A program made the position numbers and the translations under genes. Below, piece by piece: positions 26,050 to 34,880 of a stretch of 64,000 nucleotides of DNA. The DNA is taken from NCBI GenBank assembly GCA_020634935.1, contig JACKAT010000014.1:54128-118127 (forward strand), read 5' to 3'. This DNA comes from Anaerolineales bacterium. GTDB lineage: Bacteria; Chloroflexota; Anaerolineae; 4572-78; J111. Positions within the stretch are counted from its first letter, which is position 1, and the number at the start of each line of letters is the position of its first letter. The notes beneath the pieces are model-generated. The model was not told the DNA's origin. It saw only the letters and a list, made by a program, of their open reading frames with translations, and did not search any database.

Positions 26050-27294
26050 ATGACTTTTTCACTCGAAGAGCAAAAACAGCCTCAGCAGCAGCAAAAAACT
26101 CAGCAGCAAGTTCAACAACAGCAGTTGCAACGTGCTATTCAACCTCTTCAGTCTCGGGCGGCTCAGTCACCCGAGCTACCCCGGCCGGAAAAGTCACGGC
26201 AAGTAACCCCTCCACCCCAACCTCGCTCAACCAAAGGGACAGGCGGCGCTCGCCGGCCCGGTGGGCCATCTCCCAGAAGCTTAAGTCAGGTTATGAAGGA
26301 AGCCGACCGAATGGTGGTTGAGGGTGAACTCGATGAGTATTTACCCGTACCTACCGGCTTTGATCAAATCGATCGTCTGATTGGTGGCGGGCTGCGAAAA
26401 ACTGAACTGGTTTTGCTGGGTGGGGCTCAGGGCATTGGCAAAACCATTACAGCCTTGCAAATGGCTCGCAACTTGGCCTTGAATGAAGCCACTTACGCCT
26501 TTTATATCTCCTATGAACACAGCGAAATCCATTTACTCAACCGCCTAATCTGCCAGGAGAGCATCGAGCCGGCCAGCGATAATGTCGGTGGGGGTTTGCG
26601 CCTCAAGGATCTGCACAATATTGTGGTCAGCAAACGGGCGCGAGAATGGGTTAGAAAAGATGGAAATGTTGGCCTGAATCAGATTCTATCACAGCACCCC
26701 AAGACTGCCAAAGCAATAGATACGATTAGCCGCTACGCCGATCGCCTCATTTTGATGAAAGCCAGCCCGGCCGTAACCACGCTCAATGCTATCAGAGAAA
26801 TGGCCCGCCAAATTAGTGAGGCCACTAACGGCAAAATGGTTCTCTTTATCGACTACTTACAGAAAATTGCCATCTACCCGGAACGGGCTGCCGATGAAAA
26901 TGATAAAGTCACCATTATTGTGGAAGGGCTTAAAGATATTGCCATGACTTACAACATTCCGGTAGTGGCTATTGTCGCCGCCGACCGGGAAGGGCTGCGC
27001 AGCAAACGTATGCACCTATATCATCTGCGCGGCAGTTCAGCGCTTGATTATGAATGTGATATCGCCATTATTATGAACAACAAATTCCATATTCTCTCAA
27101 AAGAGCACGTGTCTTTTAACCCCTATAAAAGTGAAAGTTATCGGGATTGGGTTGTTTTCACCTTAGAGAAAAATCGAGCCGGTCGGGCTATGATCGATGT
27201 CGAGTTCCGCATGCACCCTCAACACTTCTGCTTCAACCCCAAGGGTAATCTGGTTGAGCAGAAACTGATTGACGAAAAAATCATCGTCGAGTAA
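26050..27294 (+). CDS. DnaB-type (RecA-fold) ATPase/helicase lacking the DnaB N-terminal domain
   Basis: 414 residues. Residues 1-80 are Gln/Pro-rich and disordered (QQQQKTQQQVQQQQLQ), replacing the usual DnaB N-terminal primase-binding domain. The DnaB C-terminal domain follows: PTGFDQIDRLIGGGLRKTEL at 101-120, Walker A GGAQGIGKT (Lys131), catalytic-type Glu156 in ISYEHS, Walker B LFIDYLQ (Asp268), and a RGSSALDYECD sensor region. Family knowledge: replicative helicases or KaiC/RadA-like ATPases acting on DNA. The gene stands alone, with a long leader and a strong terminator, and no replication or phage genes nearby. It may be an accessory helicase; the exact role is unknown. Confidence 0.85.
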   Translation: MTFSLEEQKQPQQQQKTQQQVQQQQLQRAIQPLQSRAAQSPELPRPEKSRQVTPPPQPRSTKGTGGARRPGGPSPRSLSQVMKEADRMVVEGELDEYLPVPTGFDQIDRLIGGGLRKTELVLLGGAQGIGKTITALQMARNLALNEATYAFYISYEHSEIHLLNRLICQESIEPASDNVGGGLRLKDLHNIVVSKRAREWVRKDGNVGLNQILSQHPKTAKAIDTISRYADRLILMKASPAVTTLNAIREMARQISEATNGKMVLFIDYLQKIAIYPERAADENDKVTIIVEGLKDIAMTYNIPVVAIVAADREGLRSKRMHLYHLRGSSALDYECDIAIIMNNKFHILSKEHVSFNPYKSESYRDWVVFTLEKNRAGRAMIDVEFRMHPQHFCFNPKGNLVEQKLIDEKIIVE

Positions 27295-27323
27295 CGTTTA
27301 TGCCTCCCCTTTAATATCAACGA

Positions 27324-27348
27324 GCGACCGGCTAGCCGGTCGCTTTTT
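27324..27348 (+). terminator. Rho-independent terminator after the DnaB-like gene
   Basis: The 20-bp perfect palindrome GCGACCGGCTAGCCGGTCGC (27324-27343) is followed by TTTTT. It lies 30 bp after the stop codon. Confidence 0.93.
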
Positions 27349-27578
27349 ACTTATACGAGCCTGGCGAGTTTAACCTTCAATGAACTTCGGCCAGTACTCA
27401 ACCTTGTGTATAATCCGCGCCTAAGGTAGAATTATACATAATATCGACGGTATCTATTAGCAAACACGTCATAGCTGGTTTAGCGGACAAACTCTTACTG
27501 AGGTTAATATTTTATTAACCAAGTAACCTTAATATGTGAGGTAAATCATTTGAATTATCCGCTAAGGAGAAGGTTGTA

Positions 27579-28193
27579 ATGAGTATTGATGCCAAGGCCC
27601 AAAGAGATCATAAACCAACCCCGTTTTTTCGCGCCCTTTGGTTTTGGATGGCGATGATTGGTCTGACGCTGATTTTGGGAGGCATTTGGATTGTTCTATC
27701 CAAATCGTGGGTGACCGCCGGAACGATTACCGCCGACGAGGCAATCAATCTGGAACCAGCAGCAATCGCCGGCCATCCGGCTCCTAACTTCGAGTTGGTC
27801 AGCACCGACGGCGAAACTGTGAAACTGAGCGATTTCAAAGGTCAGCCTGTTATTTTGAACTTTTGGGCCACCTGGTGTGGTCCCTGCCGATCAGAATTTC
27901 CGGAATTTCAGCAGGCGGCGGTGGATAACGCCGACCGGATGGTAATTATCGGCATCAACAATACCTCGGCTGACAACCCAAACGCTATCCCTGATTTTAT
28001 GAAAGAATTTGGCATTACCTTTCCTATTTTGCTGGATACCGATCGCGAGGCCATTGACGCCTACAACGTGTTGGGACTACCAACCACGATTTTCATCGAT
28101 GATCAGGGGGTTGTGAATGAAGTTTTCACCGGCCCGCTTAACAAAGCCTACATCGAGTCGAAAATCTCTGAGCTTATTAAGTCTGATCTGTAA
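27579..28193 (+). CDS. TlpA/ResA-like membrane-anchored thiol-disulfide oxidoreductase
   Basis: 204 residues. One membrane segment at about 19-41 anchors it with the thioredoxin fold outside. The redoxin domain (about 62-200) has the active site WATWCGPC with Cys100 and Cys103, and the cis-Pro region as LGLPTTIFID. Such proteins reduce or rearrange disulfides in exported proteins or in cytochrome c maturation. A TAAGGAG-type ribosome site precedes the ATG. It is the first gene of a three-gene operon with an Lgt-like protein (43 bp downstream) and a sortase, which suggests a joint role in maturing surface proteins (inference). Confidence 0.93.
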   Translation: MSIDAKAQRDHKPTPFFRALWFWMAMIGLTLILGGIWIVLSKSWVTAGTITADEAINLEPAAIAGHPAPNFELVSTDGETVKLSDFKGQPVILNFWATWCGPCRSEFPEFQQAAVDNADRMVIIGINNTSADNPNAIPDFMKEFGITFPILLDTDREAIDAYNVLGLPTTIFIDDQGVVNEVFTGPLNKAYIESKISELIKSDL

Positions 28194-28236
28194 ACTATGC
28201 CTGAGCGTTCAAATCTAGGATGCGGTCTAATTTACC

Positions 28237-28986
28237 ATGCTGCCGACTATTCTAATCGGGCCTGTTGCTTTGCCCACCTACCCGCTTTTTCTGCTGGCGG
28301 CTTATTGGGCCGGCTTATGGCTGGCTGCCGGCCAGGCCGAGCGGCTGAGCCTTGACGGCGATCATATTTACAATGCGGGGCTATATGGGCTGCTGGCTGG
28401 GATCGTCGGCGCGAGGCTGGGGTTTGTGCTGGCTCACTGGGAAAATTACGCGCCCAATCTGATGCAGGCGCTGTCGCTTTCGCGCAGTGCTCTATCTCCC
28501 AGTATGGGACTAATTACGGCGGGCCTGGTCGCGCTGATCTATTTACAACATAACAAAGTCCCGATCAACGATTTTCTCGATGCCGCAGCCTACGGGGCAG
28601 CCCTGGCGATCATCATCGCCAATGTGGGCGCGTTTTTGGGTGGCGAAGCCTTAGGCGCGGTTACGACTGTGCCGTGGGCGGTGGAGATGGCCAGCATCGC
28701 GCGCCATCCGGTGCAACTGTATGAGAGTGCTGCCGGGTTACTGATCCTGGGCATTTTATTTTTGATTCGTTCCCGGCCCTGGCCCGGTTTTACCTTTTGG
28801 TGCTTCGTTATCCTATATAGTCTTAGCCGATTAGTGCTTGAAATCTTTCGCGCCCGACCCAATATCATTGGCGATGGTTTTTTAACGGTTCAACTATTGG
28901 CGCTTATGGCTATGGTGGTGGGACTGGCTGTAATGGCTCATAACTTTAGCAAAAATCCAGTCACAATGAGTTCAGAAGGCTTATGA
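28237..28986 (+). CDS. Lgt-like (prolipoprotein diacylglyceryl transferase family) membrane protein, divergent
   Basis: 249 residues with about seven hydrophobic segments. Lgt-like features: GLYGLLAGIVGARLGFVLAH near residues 45-65 and the late motif RHPVQLYES near 157. The core signature, normally GRxGNFxNGE, reads ANVGAFLGGE here (about 129-138), so the Arg and Asn known to matter in Lgt are missing. It also lacks the usual HGG loop. It may therefore be a non-canonical transferase or have lost activity; a second, true Lgt elsewhere is expected. It overlaps the sortase gene by four bases (ATGA), so the two are translationally coupled. Confidence 0.8.
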   Translation: MLPTILIGPVALPTYPLFLLAAYWAGLWLAAGQAERLSLDGDHIYNAGLYGLLAGIVGARLGFVLAHWENYAPNLMQALSLSRSALSPSMGLITAGLVALIYLQHNKVPINDFLDAAAYGAALAIIIANVGAFLGGEALGAVTTVPWAVEMASIARHPVQLYESAAGLLILGILFLIRSRPWPGFTFWCFVILYSLSRLVLEIFRARPNIIGDGFLTVQLLALMAMVVGLAVMAHNFSKNPVTMSSEGL

Positions 28987-29996
28987 ATCTAAAGGATCCT
29001 CAATTTATTTTAGAACAGATCGCTTTGGTCGTTGCCAGTATGATCTGGACCTTGATCATTCTGGTAGGCATCGCGCTATTTTGGGCTTACCAGGATATTC
29101 AGACGCGCTGGGAATATGTGTTGACTGCGCCGCCTGAGGCTCTAGCTCAAGTGGCTGAAGTGCCGCCAGCCATACCACTCCCGGCAATAAAAGTTTCGCC
29201 CACGCCGACCCCATGGGCCGGTCCTGGTCCGACCGCCACGCCCACGGCCACCAAATTCCCCACCCCAACCGCCACGCGAGTGGTTCCTTTACCGGAAATG
29301 TTGCCTGAAACCCTCAACCCTGATGATCCTGTACCGGTCGTAATCCACACCGATGAAGAACTGGCTGCCATCGCCACGGAGCAAGCCGCCCCTGATCCGG
29401 TAACCATCGACATTTTGCCAACGCCAACCAGCGAAGCGGCGGCGCCCACCTCCATACCGACGCTGCTGCCGCCAACCGCAACTCCGGCCCCGCCACCCGT
29501 TGTGGAACAGCCCGTGGTTGATGCCCCGGCCAACCTACCCACCGGCTCAGGCATTCCTGATCATCTTAACATCCCCTCGGTCGGTATCGATGCTAATGTC
29601 ATTCCGGTCGGATGGAATGTGGTTCAAAAGGATGGCCGGGAATACAGCATCTGGCAGGTAGCCGATTACGCGGTCGGCTGGCACAAAACCACGGCGCTGC
29701 TAGGCCACCCCGGCAACACGGTCATGGCCGGCCACCACAATGTCAACGGAGAAGTTTTCCGCGATCTGGTCAATGTGGAAGTTGGGGATAAAATTATTGT
29801 TTCCTCCAATGGCCAGACATTCAATTATGTCGTCGAAATGAAAACCATCGTCAAAGAAAAAGGCGAACCGCCTGAAGTTCGCCGTAAAAACGCCCAATGG
29901 ATTGCCCCGACCGATGACGAACGGCTGACCTTTGTGACCTGCTGGCCTTACACCAACAACACCCACCGCGTGATTGTGGTGGCTAAACCCGCTTAA
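28983..29996 (+). CDS. Sortase-family transpeptidase
   Basis: 337 residues. A membrane segment at about 13-35 is followed by a long Pro/Thr/Ala-rich spacer (about 50-190, repeated TPTPT/PTAT words) that would lift the catalytic domain away from the membrane. The sortase beta-barrel at about 192-336 has His251 in AGHHN, Cys320 in FVTCWP and Arg329 in HRVIVV, the three catalytic residues. Sortases cleave a sorting signal and join surface proteins to the envelope or to each other; in Chloroflexota the acceptor is uncertain. No sorting-signal substrate is seen next to it. It ends the TlpA/Lgt-like operon and is followed by a strong terminator. Confidence 0.93.
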   Translation: MNLKDPQFILEQIALVVASMIWTLIILVGIALFWAYQDIQTRWEYVLTAPPEALAQVAEVPPAIPLPAIKVSPTPTPWAGPGPTATPTATKFPTPTATRVVPLPEMLPETLNPDDPVPVVIHTDEELAAIATEQAAPDPVTIDILPTPTSEAAAPTSIPTLLPPTATPAPPPVVEQPVVDAPANLPTGSGIPDHLNIPSVGIDANVIPVGWNVVQKDGREYSIWQVADYAVGWHKTTALLGHPGNTVMAGHHNVNGEVFRDLVNVEVGDKIIVSSNGQTFNYVVEMKTIVKEKGEPPEVRRKNAQWIAPTDDERLTFVTCWPYTNNTHRVIVVAKPA

Positions 29997-30042
29997 CTGA
30001 ATAAATTTTATTATAAACGTAAGTCACTCCTCAATAAAACAA

Positions 30043-30072
30043 AAAAGCCCTCGTCGCTTGACGAGGGCTTTT
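30043..30072. terminator. Bidirectional terminator between sortase and ileS
   Basis: AAAAGCCCTCGTC (30043-30055), loop GCTT, GACGAGGGCTTTT (30060-30072). A-run on the left and T-run on the right let it stop both convergent transcripts. It lies 13 bp beyond the ileS stop. Confidence 0.95.
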
Positions 30073-30085
30073 ATCATTTCAACGA

Positions 30086-33000
30086 CTACCGCTTCACGCC
30101 AATGTCCAACGTGACGTCGCCAACGGTTACTTGCTTGGTTAAATCCCACCCATCCGTCGAGTCCGTCAGCAGTGACTTAGCCAACGTCTCGCTGCGGATG
30201 TACGCGCCGAACTCATTGATGATGGCTTGCAAGGTTTCGTCGCCGGTCAGGAAGCCAACGGTGATGCGGTCGTCGAGCTTGTAGTCGGCTTCTTTGCGCA
30301 GGGTTTGAACCTGGCGCACCAGGTCGCGAGCCAGCCCCTCGCGCTCGAGTTCGGGCGTGACGTGGACATCGAGCACCACGACCAGATCGCGCAAGGTTTC
30401 GCAGGCGAAGCCATCTTTGCCCTCGAAGTGAACATTGATCACGTCGGCCTCTAAAACCCAGGCGTCGTTGCCGGCCACTTTGTAGCGACCGTCGGGCAGC
30501 GCCTCGAAGTTGTTCGATTTGACCGCCTTCATGATTTGCGGCGTCTCCTTGCCGTACTGCGGCCCGATGACGCGGGCGTTCGGCTTGGCGATAGCTTCGG
30601 TGTACTCGCTGACGTCATCGCGCAACTCAACTGCTTTAACGTTTAGCTCATCCTTGATCAGCTCGATATCGACCGGGCTGAGGGCGTGGTTATTGCGCAC
30701 CGTCACTTTGCTGAGCGGCTGACGAACCTTGATGTTGACTTTGGCGCGCGCCGCCAGCCCCAACGAAGCAATCTGTCGCACTTCGGCCATTTTGGCGTTG
30801 AGTTCTTCATCGATGACCGATTTGTCGGGCGTGGGCCAGTCGGTCAAATGGACCGACTCGTCGCCGGTCAGGTTTTTGTACATCAACTCGGTGAAGAACG
30901 GCGCCAGCGGCGAGGCCACTTGACACAGTAGGACCATCACCTCGTGCAACGTTTGGTAGGCGGCTAACTTGTCGCCGTCTTTGTCCGCCTGCCAGAAGCG
31001 ATCCCGCGAACGGCGGATGTACCAGTTATTCAGGTCATCGATGAAATCGAGCAGGCGCCCGACCGCCTCGCGCAGCCGGTAGTTGCTCAGCGCTTCGTCC
31101 ACCTCGTAAGTCAGGGCGTAGGTGCGCGACCGAATCCAGCGGTCGAGATCGCTGAACGCCGGCTCGGTCACGTCCGGCGCATCGGCGAAACCGGTGGCTG
31201 GCTGCCATTGGTCGATCTCGGCGTAGCGGGTCAGGAAGCTGAAGGCGTTCCAGACCGGAATGACGAAGCGGCGCAGCATCTCACTGATGCCTGCGCCTTC
31301 GATGCTGCTGTCGTTACCGTCGATGACCGGATGGCCCATCAGGTACAGGCGCAGCGCATCGGCCCCGTATTTGGCGATGGTTTCATCGACATCGGGATAG
31401 TTGCGCAGCCGCTTGCTCATCTTGCGGCCGTCCTCACCCAACAAGATGCCGTGAGCGATGGCGTTCTTAAACGGCGGGCAGTTGAACAGCGCCGCGCTCA
31501 GCACGACCAGCGTGTAGAACCAACCCCGCGTCTGGCCGATATACTCGACGATGAAGTCAGCCGGGAAGTTGTCCTGAAACCAATCTTTGTTCTCAAACGG
31601 ATAGTGAATCTGGCCGTACGGCATCGAACCGGACTCAAACCAGCAGTCGAGTACCTCCGGGATGCGCCGCATCTCCGCGCCACAGTCGGGGCAAGGGAAG
31701 GTGATGTTGTCGACAAAGTGGCTGTGTAGATCGGCCAATTCCTCGATGCCCGACAGCGCCTTCAACTCATCCACGCTGCCGACCACGACCTCGGCGTTAC
31801 AGTCGTCGGCGGTGCAGCGCCAAACCGGGATCGGCGCGCCCCAGAAACGGTTGCGCGAGATCGCCCAATCGCGCGCGCCTTCCAGCCAGTTACCGAACGC
31901 GCCGTTTTTCACGTGCGTCGGATACCAATTGATTTGCTGGTTGGCGGCCAGCATATCCTGCTTGAATTTGGTCACATTGACGTACCACGACGGAATGGCC
32001 CGGTAGATCAGCGGCGTGTCGGTGCGCCAGTCGTGCGGATAGCTGTGATCGATGGTGCGCTGCGAGTGGAGCAGCCCCTCGGCTTTGAGCTTTTGGATGA
32101 TCGGCCGGTTGGCGTCGAAGACGTTCATACCGGCAAAATCCGGCACAGTGGTGTCGAAGTCGCCGGTGTCGTTGACCGGATTGACCATCGGCACGCCGTT
32201 AGCGCGGGATAGGAAGAAGTCATCCTCACCATAGGCCGGCGCGATGTGAACGATGCCTGTGCCGTCCTCATCCGAAACAAAGTCGGCGCTGAGAATGCGG
32301 AAGGCGCCCTCGCCCTTCTTGTCGTCGAAGTAGGGCAGCAACGGCTGGTACGTTTTGCCGACCAGTTCGCTACCGCTAAACTCGGCCAGCGTTTCGTACT
32401 CGCCTTCCTTAAAATGCTGATCGAGCAGGCTCTTGGCCATCACATAGGTATTGCCGTCGCCATTTTTGATCTTGGCGTAGGTGATCTCCGGGCTGACGGC
32501 CAGCGCCATGTTCGAAGGCAGCGTCCAGGGGGTGGTCGTCCAGGCCAGAACTTGGGTGTCCTCGCCATCGAGCTTGAACATCACCACCACCGACGGATCC
32601 TGCCGCATCCGGTAGGCGTCGTCCAGCGTCGCCTCAAAGTTGGAGTACGGCGTCGACAGCCGCCACGAATAGTGGACGACCTTGTAATCTTCGTAGATCA
32701 ACCCCTTGTCGTACAGCGATTTGAACACCCACCAAACGGTCTCCATGTAGTCCGGATTCATGGTTTTGTAGTCGTGCTCGAAATCGACCCAGCGGCCGAT
32801 GCGGGTGATGACCTCCTGCCATTCGCGGGTGTAGCGCAGCACGATGCCCCGGCAAGCCTCGTTGAAGTTGCCGATGCCCATCTCCAGGATGTCGGCCCTG
32901 CCGTTGAGGCCTATCTCTTTTTCCATCTCGAATTCGACCGGCACGCCGTGGCAGTCCCAACCGAAACGGCGCTCGACCCGCTTGCCTTTCATCGTAAAAA

Positions 33001-33229
33001 AGCGCGGCACCACGTCTTTGATGATGCTGGTCATAATGTGGCCGTAGTGAGGCAGGCCGGTGGCAAAGGGCGGGCCATCGTAGAACACGTACGAATTGTC
33101 GACCGGCCGCCGCTCGACGCTGCGTTCAAAGGTGTTATTTTCTTCCCAAAAATTCAAAACCGCCCCATCGAGTTTGGCAAAGTTGACTTCCGGTGAGGCC
33201 GGTCTGAAGTAGGCCATCGTTTCTTTCAT
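30086..33229 (-). CDS. ileS: Isoleucyl-tRNA synthetase
   Basis: 1047 residues, the length of the long (IleS2-like) type. It charges tRNA-Ile in the cytoplasm. The HIGH motif is HYGH at 61-64 after FYDGPPFATGLP; the editing domain is inserted between about 195 and 400; KMSKS appears as GRKMSKRLRNYP near residue 600; a zinc-type Cys cluster CPDCGAEMRR lies near 505. AGAGG stands before the ATG at 33229. It is the last gene of a minus-strand operon beginning with alaX, 27 bp after a DUF5615 gene. A T-box riboswitch upstream of alaX, with a probable AUC specifier, would couple the operon to uncharged tRNA-Ile. Confidence 0.97.
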   Translation of the reverse strand: MKETMAYFRPASPEVNFAKLDGAVLNFWEENNTFERSVERRPVDNSYVFYDGPPFATGLPHYGHIMTSIIKDVVPRFFTMKGKRVERRFGWDCHGVPVEFEMEKEIGLNGRADILEMGIGNFNEACRGIVLRYTREWQEVITRIGRWVDFEHDYKTMNPDYMETVWWVFKSLYDKGLIYEDYKVVHYSWRLSTPYSNFEATLDDAYRMRQDPSVVVMFKLDGEDTQVLAWTTTPWTLPSNMALAVSPEITYAKIKNGDGNTYVMAKSLLDQHFKEGEYETLAEFSGSELVGKTYQPLLPYFDDKKGEGAFRILSADFVSDEDGTGIVHIAPAYGEDDFFLSRANGVPMVNPVNDTGDFDTTVPDFAGMNVFDANRPIIQKLKAEGLLHSQRTIDHSYPHDWRTDTPLIYRAIPSWYVNVTKFKQDMLAANQQINWYPTHVKNGAFGNWLEGARDWAISRNRFWGAPIPVWRCTADDCNAEVVVGSVDELKALSGIEELADLHSHFVDNITFPCPDCGAEMRRIPEVLDCWFESGSMPYGQIHYPFENKDWFQDNFPADFIVEYIGQTRGWFYTLVVLSAALFNCPPFKNAIAHGILLGEDGRKMSKRLRNYPDVDETIAKYGADALRLYLMGHPVIDGNDSSIEGAGISEMLRRFVIPVWNAFSFLTRYAEIDQWQPATGFADAPDVTEPAFSDLDRWIRSRTYALTYEVDEALSNYRLREAVGRLLDFIDDLNNWYIRRSRDRFWQADKDGDKLAAYQTLHEVMVLLCQVASPLAPFFTELMYKNLTGDESVHLTDWPTPDKSVIDEELNAKMAEVRQIASLGLAARAKVNIKVRQPLSKVTVRNNHALSPVDIELIKDELNVKAVELRDDVSEYTEAIAKPNARVIGPQYGKETPQIMKAVKSNNFEALPDGRYKVAGNDAWVLEADVINVHFEGKDGFACETLRDLVVVLDVHVTPELEREGLARDLVRQVQTLRKEADYKLDDRITVGFLTGDETLQAIINEFGAYIRSETLAKSLLTDSTDGWDLTKQVTVGDVTLDIGVKR

Positions 33230-33256
33230 AAGGTGTACCTCTTAATGTTCTTGTGT

Positions 33257-33634
33257 CTATTCATCATCGATGTCAGATTGGTGAATTCTAACTCTACCAA
33301 CCTCAATAATCCATAACTGCTTATTAATGGATTGTTTCTCAAGCATCTGTAAAAACTGCCGCGCCAAGCTTTCAAGCAAAGCGAGGCTTGGATTTCTAGG
33401 AAAGCGGATTACGGCTATTCCTTCCGTCTGGTATGGTGGAAATCGTACCACATCCGAGAAATCCAAATCCAAAGTTACCAAACATCTTTCTTCATCACAA
33501 CAAACTTGATAAATCTGCTGATCGGAAGCACCTTGTAGGGCTTCCTCACGAACGGTATGGACATCGTGACCAAAATTTCTGAAGATATTCTGTGTACGTG
33601 TCCCAAAATTTTCATCAAGTTTGAACTTCATCAA
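33257..33634 (-). CDS. DUF5615 PIN-like protein (putative toxin)
   Basis: 125 residues. KFKLDENF at the start and VTLDLDFSDVVRFPP near residue 65 are the conserved acidic patches of the DUF5615 (Mut7-C-like PIN) family, which pairs with DUF433. By family such proteins are suspected RNases of toxin-antitoxin systems. It overlaps the DUF433 gene by four bases (ATGA), the usual coupling. The pair sits inside the alaX-ileS operon, which is unexpected and implies insertion or recruitment. Confidence 0.85.
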   Translation of the reverse strand: MMKFKLDENFGTRTQNIFRNFGHDVHTVREEALQGASDQQIYQVCCDEERCLVTLDLDFSDVVRFPPYQTEGIAVIRFPRNPSLALLESLARQFLQMLEKQSINKQLWIIEVGRVRIHQSDIDDE

Positions 33635-33870
33635 CTCGCCTCAATGGGAATTTCTATGAAGCGTTCTCGCGACATTTCAGCCCCGTACGCCAATGCGGCT
33701 CGAATGTCTTCGATTTCTAATTGGGGATATTCTTCAAGAAGCTCTTCAATAGACGTGCCATTGGCTAGAAAATCTAAGATGAGTGAAACCCATATTCGAG
33801 TACCTCGTATACAGGGCTTGCCAAAGCAAACATTTGGATCGATTGAAATGCGTTTCAATAAGGGATTCAT
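33631..33870 (-). CDS. DUF433 protein (putative antitoxin)
   Basis: 79 residues. ISIDPNVCFGKPCIRGTRIW at 8-27 and ILDFLANGTSIEELLEEYP are the DUF433 signature; the fold is a small winged helix expected to bind its own promoter and the DUF5615 partner. It lies 33 bp downstream of alaX on the same strand. No separate promoter is obvious, so it may be read from the T-box transcript. Confidence 0.88.
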   Translation of the reverse strand: MNPLLKRISIDPNVCFGKPCIRGTRIWVSLILDFLANGTSIEELLEEYPQLEIEDIRAALAYGAEMSRERFIEIPIEAS

Positions 33871-33903
33871 CTGACAAAATCTCCATTAAAAACTATGTGT
33901 AGA

Positions 33904-34617
33904 TTAACTACTCTTATCCACAATCTCAAGCTGAATGCGTTTATTAATCTTGCCCTTGCTCTTATACCCGACCACTTTAATCTTACCCACCTCGCGCGTA
34001 TTGGCAACGTGTGTACCGCCGTCGGCTTGCAGATCCAACCCTTCGATTTCGACGGTGCGGACTTCGGTGATGCCTGCGGGCAGCAGGTTGATCTTGGTGC
34101 GAATGAGATCGGGAATTTGAAAGGCTTCTTCACGGGGCAGAATTTTGACGTGAACATCACGCGCCGCCTCGATCTCCACATTGAGCTTCGCTTCGATTTC
34201 CTGGACCAACTCCTGCCGCAGCGTTTCGAACTCAAAATCCATGCGGCCTTGGAGGACGTCCATATTGCCGCCGGTCACTTGCGCTTCGTAATCCCGCCAG
34301 ACCACGCCGCACAAAATGTGAAAGGCAGTGTGGGTGCGCATCAGCTTGTGGCGGCGATCCCAATCAAGCTGACCGTGAACGGTATCGCCCTCGGCCGGCA
34401 GATCACCATCGAGCCAATGCCAGATGTACTCACCCTGCCGTTTGACTTTGGTGACCGGCACATCATTCAGCCAGCCGTAATCGCACGGTTGGCCGCCGCC
34501 GCCGGGATAAAACGCCGTTTGGTCTAAGGCGACGGCATTTTCATCGGCGTCAACCGCTACAACCGTGGCGTCGAACGCCTTTAAATATGCATCCGTATGA
34601 GCCAAGAGTTCCGTCAT
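33904..34617 (-). CDS. alaX: Alanyl-tRNA editing protein AlaX
   Basis: 237 residues; a free-standing homologue of the AlaRS editing domain that deacylates Ser- or Gly-tRNA-Ala. Motifs: QTAFYPGGGGQPCD near 33-46, the metal-binding HTAFH (His96, His100), and DGGTHVANT near residue 205, where the first metal ligand position is Asp rather than Cys. It is the first gene after the T-box leader, about 260 bp beyond the terminator hairpin, with a dispersed hairpin in between. Its position ahead of ileS under an apparently Ile-responsive T-box is odd, because its substrate is tRNA-Ala. Confidence 0.92.
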   Translation of the reverse strand: MTELLAHTDAYLKAFDATVVAVDADENAVALDQTAFYPGGGGQPCDYGWLNDVPVTKVKRQGEYIWHWLDGDLPAEGDTVHGQLDWDRRHKLMRTHTAFHILCGVVWRDYEAQVTGGNMDVLQGRMDFEFETLRQELVQEIEAKLNVEIEAARDVHVKILPREEAFQIPDLIRTKINLLPAGITEVRTVEIEGLDLQADGGTHVANTREVGKIKVVGYKSKGKINKRIQLEIVDKSS

Positions 34618-34635
34618 GATGTCTCCAGGAAAATT

Positions 34636-34740
34636 AAAACTTGCAATTTAGAAATCAGAAAAGACAATAATGCGTCGCAACGAAAATAAGTATGGCCGGA
34701 CCGGTTATTCTAACTTCTATTTTCTAATTTTTATTGTAAC
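34636..34740. repeat. Word-type inverted repeat (TTTAGAAATCAGAAAAGA / TTCTATTTTCTAATTTTTAT)
   Basis: Words AATTTAGAAATCAGAAAA on the left and TTCTAACTTCTATTTTCTAA on the right are loosely inverted. It sits directly before the alaX start, within the T-box transcript. Confidence 0.5.
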
Positions 34741-34750
34741 TGCTCAGGCA

Positions 34751-34848
34751 TGTCATTTCGAGGCGTTTTTTGCCAAGAAATCTCCTGGATGTTAGGTTGC
34801 CAACAACGACTTGGGAGATTTCTCGCTCCTTCGTCGCTCGAAATGACA
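34751..34848. repeat. 98-bp hairpin element with TGTCATTTCGAG ends
   Basis: TGTCATTTCGAGGCG on the left and CGCTCGAAATGACA on the right are the ends; inner arms AGAAATCTCC (34776-34785) and GGAGATTTCT (34813-34822) also pair. It lies between the T-box terminator and alaX, so it must be transcribed with the operon. It looks like a dispersed palindromic element. Confidence 0.8.
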
Positions 34849-34880
34849 TGATGGCTGAATAGTTACTTTTTATTTTTAAA

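Noticed and set aside
32246..33196. Long plus frame opposite ileS
   Set aside because: Shadow of the synthetase gene; no ribosome site or motif.
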